A stretch of 64,000 nucleotides of DNA from Hydnum rufescens UP504 (lineage: Eukaryota; Basidiomycota; Agaricomycetes; Cantharellales; Hydnaceae). A program made the position numbers and the translations under genes. The stretch is taken from assembly GCA_014904985.1 (NCBI GenBank), contig MU129108.1, forward strand, positions 44,319-108,318, given 5' to 3'. Positions 12,081 through 21,900 of the stretch are shown in pieces (the stretch's first letter is position 1; each line of letters opens with the position of its first letter). Under the pieces are notes generated by a model. That model searched no databases. It was not told the DNA's origin and saw only the letters and a list, made by a program, of their open reading frames with translations.

Positions 12081-12961
12081 TTATGTAAGTATAAATCTCG
12101 AGTCAATACTGGAGTCCCAGTCACTACTTCCTGCATCAGAGGCCCCATCATCTGAGCACTGCTGACAGATTAGATCTGAAGCAGCAAGGATATCCATATC
12201 TGCCAGAACAGGAGCAGGCTCCAGTTCTAGATCTTCATCATCATCAGAACTATCAACATCACTCTCAATGCCATTGGAATCTAGTTTCCTGGGCCTATCA
12301 GACTGCTGTGGTCTTGCATGGGCTGGAGCCTGTATCTGTTCTGCCAAAAGTCCTACACTGTGCAACAATGGGTGTCGAGCTGGCAATGATGGAGCCATGG
12401 CATCAGATATGACCAAAGCATCCAGTGATTGCCCCCAAGTCTGGCCAAGATTGCAAACAACTTCAAAGACATTCCAAGAGGAAGAATTTCACATCTGAGT
12501 CTTAGATTCAAAGCATTCATTAGAAGAATTGGCCAAACTAAGAAGAAAGATATCATACCTGTAGAAGAATTCAATAGAGTCATCATTGAGGCTGATTCCT
12601 CATCAAACCAATGTTCAAGAGAATTTCTTTCTCTCCAACAAAGCTCGAGTTCATCCTGACAGAGGCAATGTCTTGGACAATTCATATTCCATTTCGAACC
12701 ATTTCATGCCCAAGCCAAGGAACATCACCTCGAACTCATCGTCAGCAACCGATGTCCTGCCCAAATGTCATTATCAACATCCAGGCTGAAGAGCCCTTTC
12801 ATATCAATAGATGGCAGAATGAGAGCATTTCGAGGGATACCTTGAGACCATGAAGCTCTTCATACTTTCTCGGCATTTTTATTGTACTCTGCAACAAGAC
12901 CCTTGACAGATTGATAACGGTCGCTTGATGCTCTGCTGGTGTGCTGCAGGGTACTTATGGT
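12081..12961 (-). pseudogene. KDZ transposase, copy 3, C-terminal exons
   Basis: Reading the minus strand, the first exon starts after an acceptor at 12962 and matches copy 1 (DRYQSVKGLVAEYNKN, IPRNALILPSIDMKGLFSL, DELELCWRERNSLEHWFDEES). A 58-nt intron (12501-12558) sits exactly where copy 1 has its second intron, and the last exon ends in the acidic SSDDDEDLELEPAP tail, with a stop at 12081. Frameshifts and TGA codons break the first exon. Upstream on the minus strand it is joined to the hairpin array instead of the catalytic exons. Confidence 0.8.
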
Positions 12962-13773
12962 CTGATAACAACAATCAGATTTGCCAGTGAGCACAAGCAA
13001 TAGTGAAATAATAATTATGAGTACACACCTACAGCCTTTGATTGAAAAGCATCCAGTGGGCTGTAGCTGGAGGGGGACTTACCTTATATAGAACCGCACA
13101 CCTGCCATGGCGGGTGTGTGATTCTGGGCCCTTCTTTGGCGCGTTGCCATGGGCTGTGTCCTCATTTGGCGTGGTGCCACATGTTGCGTCGTTTGCCTGT
13201 TGGCATGTTGCATTGCTGTGTTGTGTTGCCATCTATCGCATTGCCGCGTTGCGTTGGCGTGTGCGTTGCTCTCGTCGTTTCGTGGGTTATCGTCGTACCT
13301 ACAAAATAACATTTTTAAATTAGTTAAGAATTGAATACCACGCAAAAAGAGCAGCTTTCGCTGCTCTTTTTGTGCGGGTGTAGCTACTGGGGTGGGGCTC
13401 ACCTTATATACTACCACACACCCGCCGCAGCAGGTGTGTGGTTCCTGAGGCTCGTTTGGCATGTTGCCGTGTGTCGCGTCCTCATTTGGCGCGATGCCGT
13501 ATGTCGTGTTGTTGGCACGCTGCTGTATGTTGCATTGTTGGCGCGCTGCTGTTCGGCGCATTGCCGTGTATCGTGTTGCCACTTGGGCTCTCGCCGTTTC
13601 GCGGATTATCGTCATGCGTTGGACGAGGCTGCAATCTAGAATAATTAAATACATTAGTAAAAAATTTTAAAGCAGCACAAAAAGAGCAGCTTTCACTGCT
13701 CTTTTTGCGCCATTGTATCTACTAATAAAATACTCACCTTGTGACCACACACCCGCCACTGCGGGTGTGTGGT
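12962..13773 (-). repeat. Hairpin-intron array, element ii, left arm
   Basis: Minus-strand reading gives A 13742-13773, donor GTGAGT at 13737, B 13675-13710 and acceptor at 13636 (102-nt intron). Exon-like 13403-13635 carries A 13413-13442, then donor at 13402, B 13338-13375 and acceptor at 13299 (104 nt). Exon-like 13083-13298 carries A 13092-13123. The last donor, GTAAGT at 13082, has no B after it; instead a KDZ-like exon end follows, and the next good acceptor is the KDZ one at 12962. A transcript could thus splice array exons straight onto the KDZ C-terminal exons. The exon-like parts are CpG-rich and lack a long open frame of normal composition. Confidence 0.75.
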
Positions 13774-14520
13774 CGTCTGCTTGCCTTTCCAGGCGGTGGC
13801 TTGTTGTGGTTTCGGAAGAAGACGACTCAACGCCGGCAATTGCCAGTTGTTAAAAAGTGCCCAAGCGCAGTGCTGCAAGCAGAATACATATTAATACCAA
13901 GTATATAGACATGAAATAAACACTATATAATATATATTTGTCCAAAAATGTGAATAAGATGACGATAATAAGTCAGAGCTCAAATAAGGCATAATATGGC
14001 TAATTGCAGAGTGGATGGGGCCACTTCTATGAGTCACAATTGGCCCAAATTTAAATATAATGATAGTAAATGCATACCCCTACATGGGCGACCAGTTATA
14101 TTAGACGATTCTGGCACTTTCAATTTTTCACGCCTTCAATTCCCTAAATAGGGAATTGAAGGCGTGAAAAATTGAAAAATGGGGAGAGTGTCCAAGATAA
14201 TTAGTCTCCAATGTAGGGCACGTATACGCCAGCAATATATTTAAATTTGGGCCGATCCTGAACAGTAGAAATCGCCCAATCCACCTTGCAATGTAGCATA
14301 TCATGCCTTATTGGACTCTGACTGATTGTCTAGGTCTTCTTTATTTTTGTGGGAAGACATTAATCATATATTATTTATTCTACATCTATTTACTTGCTAC
14401 CAATTCATATGGCACTCGTGGCGCCACGCACTTGGGCGCTTTTTGGGTGCCAGCAATTACCGGCGTTGAGTTGCCTTCATTCTTGACCACTAAGGCAACC
14501 ACCCAAAAAGGAAATAGACG
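13774..14520. repeat. Foldback centre of element ii
   Basis: The two halves are diverged inverted copies, meeting at CCTTCAATTCCCTAAATAGGG (centre 14147.5). Matching outer blocks are CTCAACGCCGGCAATTGCC (about 13830) and, inverted, GGCAATTACCGGCGTTGAG-like sequence (about 14450). Array units point outwards on both sides. No gene is seen. Confidence 0.7.
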
Positions 14521-16180
14521 ACCACACACCCGCCGCTGCGGGTGTGTGGTCACTAGGTGAGTCTCCTTTTATAGTAGTAGCTACAACAGCGCAAAAAGAG
14601 CAGCAAAGGCTGCTCTTTTTGCGCTGCTTTGAATTTCTTTACTAACGTATCTTTATTATTCTAGATGATGGCCTGGGACGCCAGACAAAAAACCCCCAAG
14701 CAACGAGGGCACGACCAACCAGGGCCAAAACAACAACGAGCCAGCCGACAAGAAAATGACGTACAAGAACACCAACGAGACCATGGCAGACGTGCCCAGT
14801 GAACGGCCATAAGAACCACACCTGCTGTGGCGGGTGTGTGATTCTATGTAAGGTAAGTCACTCAGTACACCCAACAGCGCAAAAAGAGCAGCATTTGCTG
14901 CTCTTTTTGCGCTGGTTTTAATTTTTAACTAATATATTGTCTATTATTCTAGGTCCATCGCCTGAATCAGAACCACCAAACGAAGACCCGCCGAACGACG
15001 AGTCGCCAAACGAGCTGCCAAACGAGCACCCACCAAACGAGCACCCGCTAAACAAGCACCCGCCAAACAAGCACCCGCCAAACGAGCACCCACCAAACGA
15101 ACACCCGCCAAACGAGCACCGCCAAACGAGCACCCACCAAACGAGCACCCGCCAAACCAGTACCCCCAAAATGAGCACCCGCCAAACAACGACCCGCATG
15201 CGTAACTACACAAACCACACACCCGCTTCGGTGGGTGTGTGGTAATAATAGGTACGTCCAATCCCAACGGTGCCAAAAGAGCAGCAGAAGCTGCTCTTTT
15301 GGCACCTCTGTTTTCTTTTTTTTTTACTAATGTATTATTATTTGTTCTTCTAGGTCTCTTCCCTCCGTGAAGACCCACCCGACGAGGACACGGACAAGCC
15401 CCCAATACGCGCAGCCACCCAAGCTGCCCCCCAAAACGATGATCAACGGAACCGCGTACCACACACCCGCCAAAGCGGGTGTGTGGTAAATATTAGGTAC
15501 ATCTTAATCCCACCGGTGCCAAAAGAGCAGCAGAAGCTGCTCTTTGGCACCTTTGTTTTCTTTTTTTTACTAATATATTATTATTTGTTGTTCTAGGTCC
15601 ATTCCCTATGTGAAAACTCACCCGACGAGGACATGGACGAGCCCCCCCAGTATACCATTTAATGCGCAGCCCCACATGCCTTGAGTGCCTGCCCCCCGAA
15701 CACGACGATCGGCGAAATCGCGTACCACACACCCGCTGCGGCGGGTGTGTGGTTTTATATAATGTAAGTGCACTCCCAACGGCGCAAAAAGAGCAGCACT
15801 GCTGCTCTTTTTGCGCCTGTTTTAATTTTTTAAACTAATGATCTATTATTCTAGGCTAGCAACAAATGAAGACCCATAGAATGAGCCCCCCCCCTGAACA
15901 ATAACTTGCCCGCAAAGCAGGATCCACGAACGGGATGCCAAATGACGAAATGAAGTGATGCCAAACCATAGGAACCCCACACCCATGATAGTGGGTATGG
16001 CTCTGTAAAATATAAGTAATGCACGTCCCCGGTACCACACACCTGTCCAAGCAGGTGTGTTAGATAGTGTTTTTTTTGTTAGTTTTTAATTTTTTTATGG
16101 ATAGTACCACATGCCTGCTCAAGCAGGTGTGGTATGTTTGTGAATTTTTGAATAAATAAATAAATAAACCAGTCAATAAA
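14521..16180 (+). repeat. Hairpin-intron array, element ii, right arm
   Basis: Five clear introns are 14557-14664 (108 nt), 14853-14952 (100), 15252-15353 (102), 15497-15596 (100) and 15764-15854 (91). Their B palindromes lie at 14589-14624, 14877-14912, 15269-15306, 15515-15551 and 15781-15817. A palindromes lie at 14521-14550, 14816-14843, 15214-15243, 15458-15487 and 15724-15753, each 6-13 nt before its donor. Donors are GTGAGT, GTAAGT, GTACGT, GTACAT and GTAAGT. Acceptors read TATTCTAG or TTCTAG, preceded by ACTAAC or ACTAAT. Exon-like parts 15354-15496 and 15597-15763 are homologous, so units multiplied with their exons. From 15855 the array decays, with two degenerate A palindromes at about 16033-16065 and 16106-16135. 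Confidence 0.85.
14961..15190 (+). repeat. 15-bp minisatellite inside an array exon
   Basis: About twelve tandem copies of CCAAACGAGCACCCG and variants fill exon-like 14953-15251. One frame reads as PNEHP repeats. Strand composition is strongly skewed to A and C, as in all plus-oriented exon-like parts of the array. Confidence 0.85.
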
Positions 16181-16441
16181 AACACAACATGACTGCTGAG
16201 TGAAACCCTGCTGACCCCAGGGAGCATATGTATAATATCATGCCAGGTGTAGCCCACTGTTGTCTGAGAATCTCTAAGTCCCAGTCTAAGGTGAGAGGCA
16301 GGGGCCCCTGGGGCCCCTGCCTGAATCATGCAAATCATGTTAGCCGGCCCCAGGGGCCCCTGCCTAAAAACATCTAGTTAGACTATTTAAATGCAAGGCT
16401 CATTGTATCTAACTAGATGTACATTTGTGGCTGACTGGGTT
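16181..16441 (+). repeat. Array end and truncated GGCCCC terminus
   Basis: 16181-16289 shows no gene. 16290-16365 holds GGGGCCCC palindromes. 16368-16422 holds CATCTAGTTAGA and its inverse TCTAACTAGATG around an ATGCAAGGCTCATT loop, then TGGCTGAC at 16431-16438, after which the next inverted repeat (16442) starts. It is a second terminus that stops short of its last bases. Confidence 0.6.
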
Positions 16442-16643
16442 GGTCTTTGGAGGCAGTCCCAAGGCCATTTTGGGGCCCCTAAAAGTCTCTTGGGGCCCCC
16501 AGGGGCCCCTGGCTGTAGGATACCTGCCTCCAAAACACCTCCCAGGGCCCCCAGGGGGACCACAGTAAATACATCTAATTAGATATAATAAATGCAATGT
16601 GCATTATATCTAATATGATGGGCAAAAGTGACTGACCAGCCTG
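16442..16643 (+). repeat. Right 202-bp terminal inverted repeat
   Basis: This is the inverted counterpart of 11812-12013, ending TGACTGACCAGCCTG. The two spans have equal length and sum to constant coordinates, so there is no net indel between them. Confidence 0.8.
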
Positions 16644-16888
16644 TGCACAGGCCCTCATTTCGCCTTGGGCCTCTTCTGGTTTCTTCCAGTGGGGTTTCGC
16701 ACAGTGAAGGAAGAGCTAGAATGAATGAATAATACATTAGTAAATTAAATAAAATGAGGCAGCACCAAAAGAGCAGCTGATGCTGCTCTTTTGGCACCGT
16801 CATGCAGGCCTTAGTTGACTTACAAGGCATCACTACACCTGCAGTGGGTGTGGTCCTGTGGTACTTCCCTTCATGTCCATGTTGAGTC
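16644..16888 (-). repeat. Hairpin-intron array, element iii, left arm
   Basis: One minus-strand unit is seen: degenerate A at 16832-16854, donor GTAAGT at 16823, B at 16762-16798 with GGTGCCAAAAGAGCAG arms, a TACTAAT branch and acceptor at 16716 (108-nt intron). The outer part of this arm is missing; it abuts the terminus at 16643. Confidence 0.7.
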
Positions 16889-17245
16889 AAGGACACTACT
16901 CAACACCGGCACTTTCTGGGATTGAAAGAGTGCCCAATTTCATTTGGGATCTTGCATCTGGAGAACTGAAACTTTCCTTGATGGGACATATATCCACTGT
17001 ATGCAGTCAGCCTGCAACATCCATATCTATTCTCTGCTGGAGAGGGGGATTTGGTGTTTTGATTGATTACTATAATGGCCTTGACAAACATTCTCGGACC
17101 ACTAGATGCATGCAAGATACATAGTATTTATTATTTGCTGCCCATCTAGGTATTTATTACCTATCTAGGTTTGTGCAGCCCATAATTGGGTGCTATTTTG
17201 ATCCTGGAAAGTGCCAGCAGTGAGTGGTTTGTTTTGAGGCTCACC
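16889..17245. repeat. Centre of element iii
   Basis: The outer blocks match the other centres: CTCAACACCGGCACTTTCTGG at about 16900 and its inverse CCTGGAAAGTGCCAGCAGTG at about 17203. Unlike the other centres, the interior is not palindromic. No gene is supported. Confidence 0.55.
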
Positions 17246-18519
17246 TAAGCCACCTCTTTTGTATATAGGACTCAATGCACAAAGACTGAGGGGGAAAACA
17301 GGATCACACACCCACTGCAGCAGGTGTGTGATCATATAAGGTGAGTGTCCATCCCAGTAGACACAACTGCGCAACCAGGGCAGCAAAAGCTGCCCTGCTC
17401 CTTTCACTAACTGACATCTTATTTCTATTCTAGGTTATCATCTCCCACCTGAACAATGACCTGTGTGAAACCCGTGGAGACCCTGGGAAGATTAATGCGA
17501 AACCAGACCCCATGCAAGAATTCGCATGTGTGCACAGCCCCTAAACGCATGTGACAACAGATAAAATATGGTACCACACACCCACCACAGTGGGTGTGTG
17601 GTAATATATGATGAGTCTTTTATTACAAACTGTACCATGGTGCCAAAAGAGCAGCATGAGCTGCTCTTTTGGCACTGCCTCTTGTTTTTTAATACTAACA
17701 TATTATTCATTATTTTAGATCCTCCTTCCTGTGCCAAGACCCACCCTATGAGACTGCGGACAAGGCCCCCAACGAAAATGTCAATATGTGCACCCACCCA
17801 AGACCGCACCCAAGAGCCCAGCCCCCAAACTTCGGGAATATATGCGATGAGGGGTAAACCATGATACCAGACACCCACTGGTGTCTGGTACTGCAAGATA
17901 AGTTTTGTTTTATTTTTATTTTTTATTTTTGTGGCACAAGAAGAGCAGCATAAGCTGCTCTTCTTATGATGCTTTACTAACACCCTTATTTTTCTAGATC
18001 TTGAACCCCACATGAACCCCCAACACCAAACCCATGACCTGAAACCCTGCAAACCCAAACCCCACAAACCCAAACCCATGACCATGACCCCGAACCCACT
18101 GAGTGAAACCAAACCCCATGAACAAAACCACGAATGTTTGAGTACCACTCACCCACTGCGGTGGGTGTGTGGTACTGTTGGTAAGTTTTTTTTCCTAGAG
18201 CATACATTTAACTAACACATCTTTTATTTTAGGTGACAAAATAGCCTCCCCCTGGACAGGAACCCACATGAACCCCTGAATCAGCCCCTGTGAGATGTGC
18301 GCACTGGACCCCGGGCCACACAAACACATCAGCCAGGCCTGCCTCATGAGAACAAGCAACTGAGGCCATGCACAAACACATGAACCAGACCCCATGCAAA
18401 CATGCAAACAAACCTTGTGTGTGCACCCCTGCTGTGGTGGGTGATCATTTAAGGTGAGTATTTTCATATTGCTACAAGTGCACAAGAAGAGCAGCCACAG
18501 GCTGCTCTTCTTGCATGGG
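17246..18519 (+). repeat. Hairpin-intron array, element iii, right arm
   Basis: Introns are 17341-17433 (93 nt, B 17369-17402), 17611-17718 (108, B 17639-17676), 17897-17997 (101, B 17931-17975) and 18181-18232 (52 nt, no B). A last donor at 18454 is followed by B 18479-18515. A palindromes lie at 17302-17333, 17572-17603, 17865-17890, 18141-18176 and a weak one at 18421-18446. Two donors read ATGAGT (17611) and ATAAGT (17897), each one G-to-A change from GTGAGT or GTAAGT. The exon-like part from 17719 is homologous to exons 15354 and 15597 of element ii. Confidence 0.8.
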
Positions 18520-18722
18520 TGAGCCTAGTGTATATAATAATAATAAATAAATAAATAATTGTAATGGCTAGGGGCCCCAGGGGCCCCTGGGCTGCTTGAC
18601 TGGCCCCCTCAACTGAATTGCAGGGGCCCCTGGGGGCCCCCTGGGTCTGATATCTAGTTAGAGCATATAAATGCAACCTTCAAAGTATCTAGTTAGATAC
18701 TGATAATTGGCTGACCAGGCTG
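18520..18722 (+). repeat. Terminus of element iii
   Basis: An AT-rich microsatellite (TAATAATAAATAAATA) is followed by GGGGCCCC palindromes (18570-18645), ATCTAGTTAGAG ... ATCTAGTTAGAT and TGGCTGACCAGGCTG at 18708-18722. The layout equals that of 10470-10706. Confidence 0.7.
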
Positions 18723-20241
18723 CACCTGCTTCAGTGGGTGTGTGGCACTGTATTTGTTTCATCATATGTTGCAGATATACGACCGTTGGGGTCTTGAGTG
18801 GCTGTGCCCACCACCATATTTCACCCAGGGTCCCGTCAGTGCATTCTTCAGGTGGGGTTTCATGGAGTGAGAAGGGACCTAGAATAATGCAGATGTTAGT
18901 AAAAAAAATAATTCAAGCAATGCCAAAAGAGCAGCTAGTGCTGCTCTTTTGGTGTCATGGTACACCCCATAAAAAGAAAACTCACCTAATAGTGCCACAC
19001 GCTGTTGGAGGGATAAATCCCTACACCATAGAAACACTATCCGAGGCCAATTTTACAACCAAACAAACGGACTGAACATCCATCCGATTCTTGATTTTCA
19101 CACCCTTCATTCATTGGAGAAACAGTCCAAATTCTATATGTCCGAAACCCGCCATTCCACGTCGTTCCTTTGCCTTAAGGGCGAAGAATTGTGATTATGT
19201 AATGACGCGGACTGTGCCTGGCCTTCGTTCTGGACCCGCGGACCCATCACATGATTCAAAAAGGGATTATGTCACTCTAAAGGAGTATTTTTCGAATTCC
19301 TCCGTCAGTTTTGATCGGATCGACTCGAAACGACCGCGCCCAGAAAGATACGAATCGTACCTATCGAACGGTACCAAACACGAAACGAGCGGATCAAAAC
19401 TGCAGTCCCCGTAACAATATCTTTCCATGATTCATACTCTGAAGGAGTATTTCTTGATTTCTGAAGCCAATTCTTATCGGATTCGTTCGCGAGTACCACG
19501 CCCTGAAAGCTGTTGAAAGGGCGCATCGAACGGTACCAAGGCAAAACGAACGGACGCGAACTCCATTTTTCACCAGACAACCCCTTCCTCATGACTCCCC
19601 CTTGCTCCACCAACACAAATGACAAATTGGTTCTGGCCTCTTAATTCCGATGCAAAGGGCACTCAGGGCGACCTATTCCACCTTTCCTTAAGGGAATCTA
19701 TCCAGTTTCAAGGGAGGAATGCCTTGTAAAGTGTTTTTGTCTCTTTTTCACTTGATTCTTGAATATCTCCACCAGTTTTGAAGCTTTTGACTTCATTTCT
19801 TTTTCATTATGCTTCCCTTATCTCGCTTTTCTTCCGGAATTTTTAATTGTGGTCTGGAATGTATATAAAGGGGAGGGGGCATGTAAATATTTGGTTTTTC
19901 CCCTTATCACAGTCTGAGGCACTGAAGTATTGCCGCTGTCTGGAGGAGATTTCCCACTTGTCAAGACTTTTTACAGCCGCATTTAGACTGAATAGTCAAG
20001 AGGACAACTTCAGGGTGTGGCCTTGACATCTTAATTTTGTGACACTGATCTATTCCTTTGAGCAATCACTGTTCATTGGGATTTCCTATTATCCTAAAAG
20101 ACCTTCATTTTCCCGGACCTGAATATTCGAATTGTCCCCATGGCTCCCTTCTTTTGTCCTATCCTCAATGACGTGGACAGTAGTTGGATTGGTTTAATAA
20201 CCATCCTGCTTACAACGCCCACCAGGGTGGGTGTGTGGCAC
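18723..20241 (-). repeat. Hairpin-intron array, element iv, left arm, split by a solo LTR
   Basis: Minus-strand intron 18879-18985 (107 nt) has donor GTGAGT, B at 18921-18955 and acceptor TTCTAG. Its A palindrome is in two pieces, 18991-19002 and 20219-20241, because a solo LTR sits inside it. A half palindrome at 18722-18748 marks a further, truncated unit. Confidence 0.75.
19003..20214 (+). mobile_element. Solo Ty3/gypsy LTR, CpG-rich copy
   Basis: The 1212-bp sequence runs from TGTTGGAGGGATAAATCC to CTGCTTACA, the same ends as the LTRs of the gypsy element at 54611-64000. It is flanked by a 4-bp duplication, ACGC (18999-19002 and 20215-20218). A TATAAA box lies at 19863-19868. Orientation follows the complete element. 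CpG sites are mostly kept. Confidence 0.85.
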
Positions 20242-20940
20242 TGTTGTGCTTGCTTCAGGCTTGATGTTGAGTAGAATCTGAAGATCCTACTCAATGCCAG
20301 GACTTTCCAGGCTTGAAAGAGCACCCAATTAGGGGCAGTACCAACTCATATGGATAGATAATAAATACTAAATATCTGTCTAAAACAGGTGGAGGAATAA
20401 ATGATAGTCTGTTGGATTGCACTAAGGCACCATGTGCAAAGAGGAATTGGGCAACTTCCATGCATTATAATTGGCCAAGATTTGAGTATCTTGGTGGGAT
20501 GTATATATATTTTATGTTGATGAAATGAATTGGACAATCATGCCAATTTTCAGTTTCTTGTGCCTTCAATTTCCTGAATAGGAAATTGAAGGCACAAGAA
20601 ACTGAAAATTGGCATGATTGTCCAATTCATTTCATCAACATAAAATATATATACATCCCACCAAGATACTCAAATCTTGGCCAATTATAATGCATGGAAG
20701 TTGCCCAATTCCTCTTTGCACATGGTGCCTTAGTGCAATCCAACAGACTATCATTTATTCCTCCACCTGTTTTAGACAGATATTTAGTATTTATTATCTA
20801 TCCATATGAGTTGGTACTGCCCCTAATTGGGTGCTCTTTCGAGCCTGGAAAGTCCCAGTGTTGAGTTGTTTGTTTTGATGATTACCTAAGCTACCTCATT
20901 CATATATAGGACAACCAACAGGATCCCACAGAACTAGAAC
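20242..20940. repeat. Perfect palindrome at centre of element iv
   Basis: Arms of about 280 bp (20290-20575 and 20580-20865) are near-identical inverted copies around the 4-nt spacer GAAT; the centre is 20577.5. The arms produce the same 63-residue frame on both strands (20346-20537 minus, 20618-20809 plus), which I do not regard as a gene. Outer blocks (GACTTTCCAGGCTTGAAAG and its inverse) are shared with the other centres. Confidence 0.9.
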
Positions 20941-21900
20941 AGGACCACACACCCACCATGGTGGGTGTGTGGTCCTATAGGTGAGTTCCCTCCTACTATA
21001 TACAGCCATGCAAAAAGGGCAGCAAAAGCTGCCCTTTTTGCACTCCTTTAACATTTTAACTAATATACATATTATTTCCATTGTAGGTTTAAGGTTGTCA
21101 TGAATAACAATGATACAAAACACCTGAAAATCAATGCGGGCTGAAATCTATCCAAGACCCCACATACATGCACAGCCCCCACACCCATGCAACGACAGAT
21201 AAAACACGGCACCACACACCCACTGCGGCAGGTGTGTGGTGCTATCTGGTGAGTTCCATCCCCCAATAGATACAGCCACACAAGAAGGGCAGCTGTTGCT
21301 GCCCTTTTGCGCTCTTTGACATTTGAAACTAACATACTATGTGTGCCAAAGGGTGATGTGTCAAATGGCAATGCATCAAATGAGCACACAACAGATGAGA
21401 ACCTGCCCAGCAAGTGGCCCTGGGAACCACACCTGCCATGGCAGGTGTGGCCTATATACAGTGAGCCCCCACCCCCATGACCCTGCATATCAAAACATGG
21501 CTGACAATACACAGGGTATATAAAGTACCACACACCCACCACTGTGGGTGTGTGGTACTACAAGGTGAGTTTTTTTATTAATCCTGTGGTGCAAGAAGAG
21601 CAGCATAAGCTGCTCTTCTTGTGATGCTTTATTGTCTAACTAATGTATTGTTTTTTTCCCTAGATCTTGGACTCAAATCCAAATGAACCCCGACCCCAAA
21701 CCCACCAAATGAACACCTGGTGAATGAAGATCCAGTGAGCTGAACCCCACAACCCACCCAATGACCCAAACCCACCAAGCTGAACCCTGTGACCCCAAAC
21801 CCACCAAACCAAGCCAAACCCCCCACATGAAGGTAAGGTTTTTTTTCCTTTGGCTACGATCATGCAAGAAGAGCAGCCTCTGGCTGTTCTTCTTGGGTGC
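20941..21900 (+). repeat. Hairpin-intron array, element iv, right arm
   Basis: A 20941-20976 is a perfect 36-base palindrome, followed by donor 20981, B 21009-21042 (GGGCAG/CTGCCC arms) and acceptor 21086. The exon-like part 21087-21248 holds A 21209-21242 and is homologous to 17434-17610 of element iii. Donor 21249 and B 21277-21310 follow, but no good acceptor. Next come A 21427-21450 (perfect 24-base palindrome), A 21524-21559, and intron 21565-21663 with B 21588-21627. The last exon-like part is 21664-21832, then donor GTAAGG at 21833 and a degenerate B at 21863-21900. CpG is nearly absent here, unlike element ii. Confidence 0.8.

Larger units (their letters stand above)
11812..16643. mobile_element. 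Composite KDZ/hairpin-array element ii
   Basis: Ends are a matched 202-bp inverted pair (11812-12013 and 16442-16643). Inside, left to right, lie a minus-strand KDZ C-terminal remnant, minus-strand array units, a foldback centre near 14147, plus-strand array units and a second GGCCCC terminus (16290-16441). I see no target-site duplication: flanks read GCCTTC on the left and TGCACAGG on the right. The boundaries may thus be those of a nested or rearranged element rather than of one clean insertion. Confidence 0.6.

Noticed and set aside
14589..14664. B hairpin plus CTAG as a Helitron 3' end
   Set aside because: Helitron hairpins lie about 10-15 nt from CTRR. Here the distance is about 40 nt and includes a branch-site motif, and no RepHel gene or 5' TC end is seen.
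15000..15245. PNEHP-repeat protein
   Set aside because: It is a minisatellite within one exon-like unit. The frame is not kept in homologous units and ends in stops right after the A palindrome.
11812..16643. Clean 202-bp-TIR transposon with target-site duplication
   Set aside because: The inverted ends match very well, but the flanking bases do not form a duplication, so I kept it only as a composite element.
20346..20809. Two identical 63-residue proteins on opposite strands
   Set aside because: They are mirror readings of a perfect palindrome and have no codon bias or domain.
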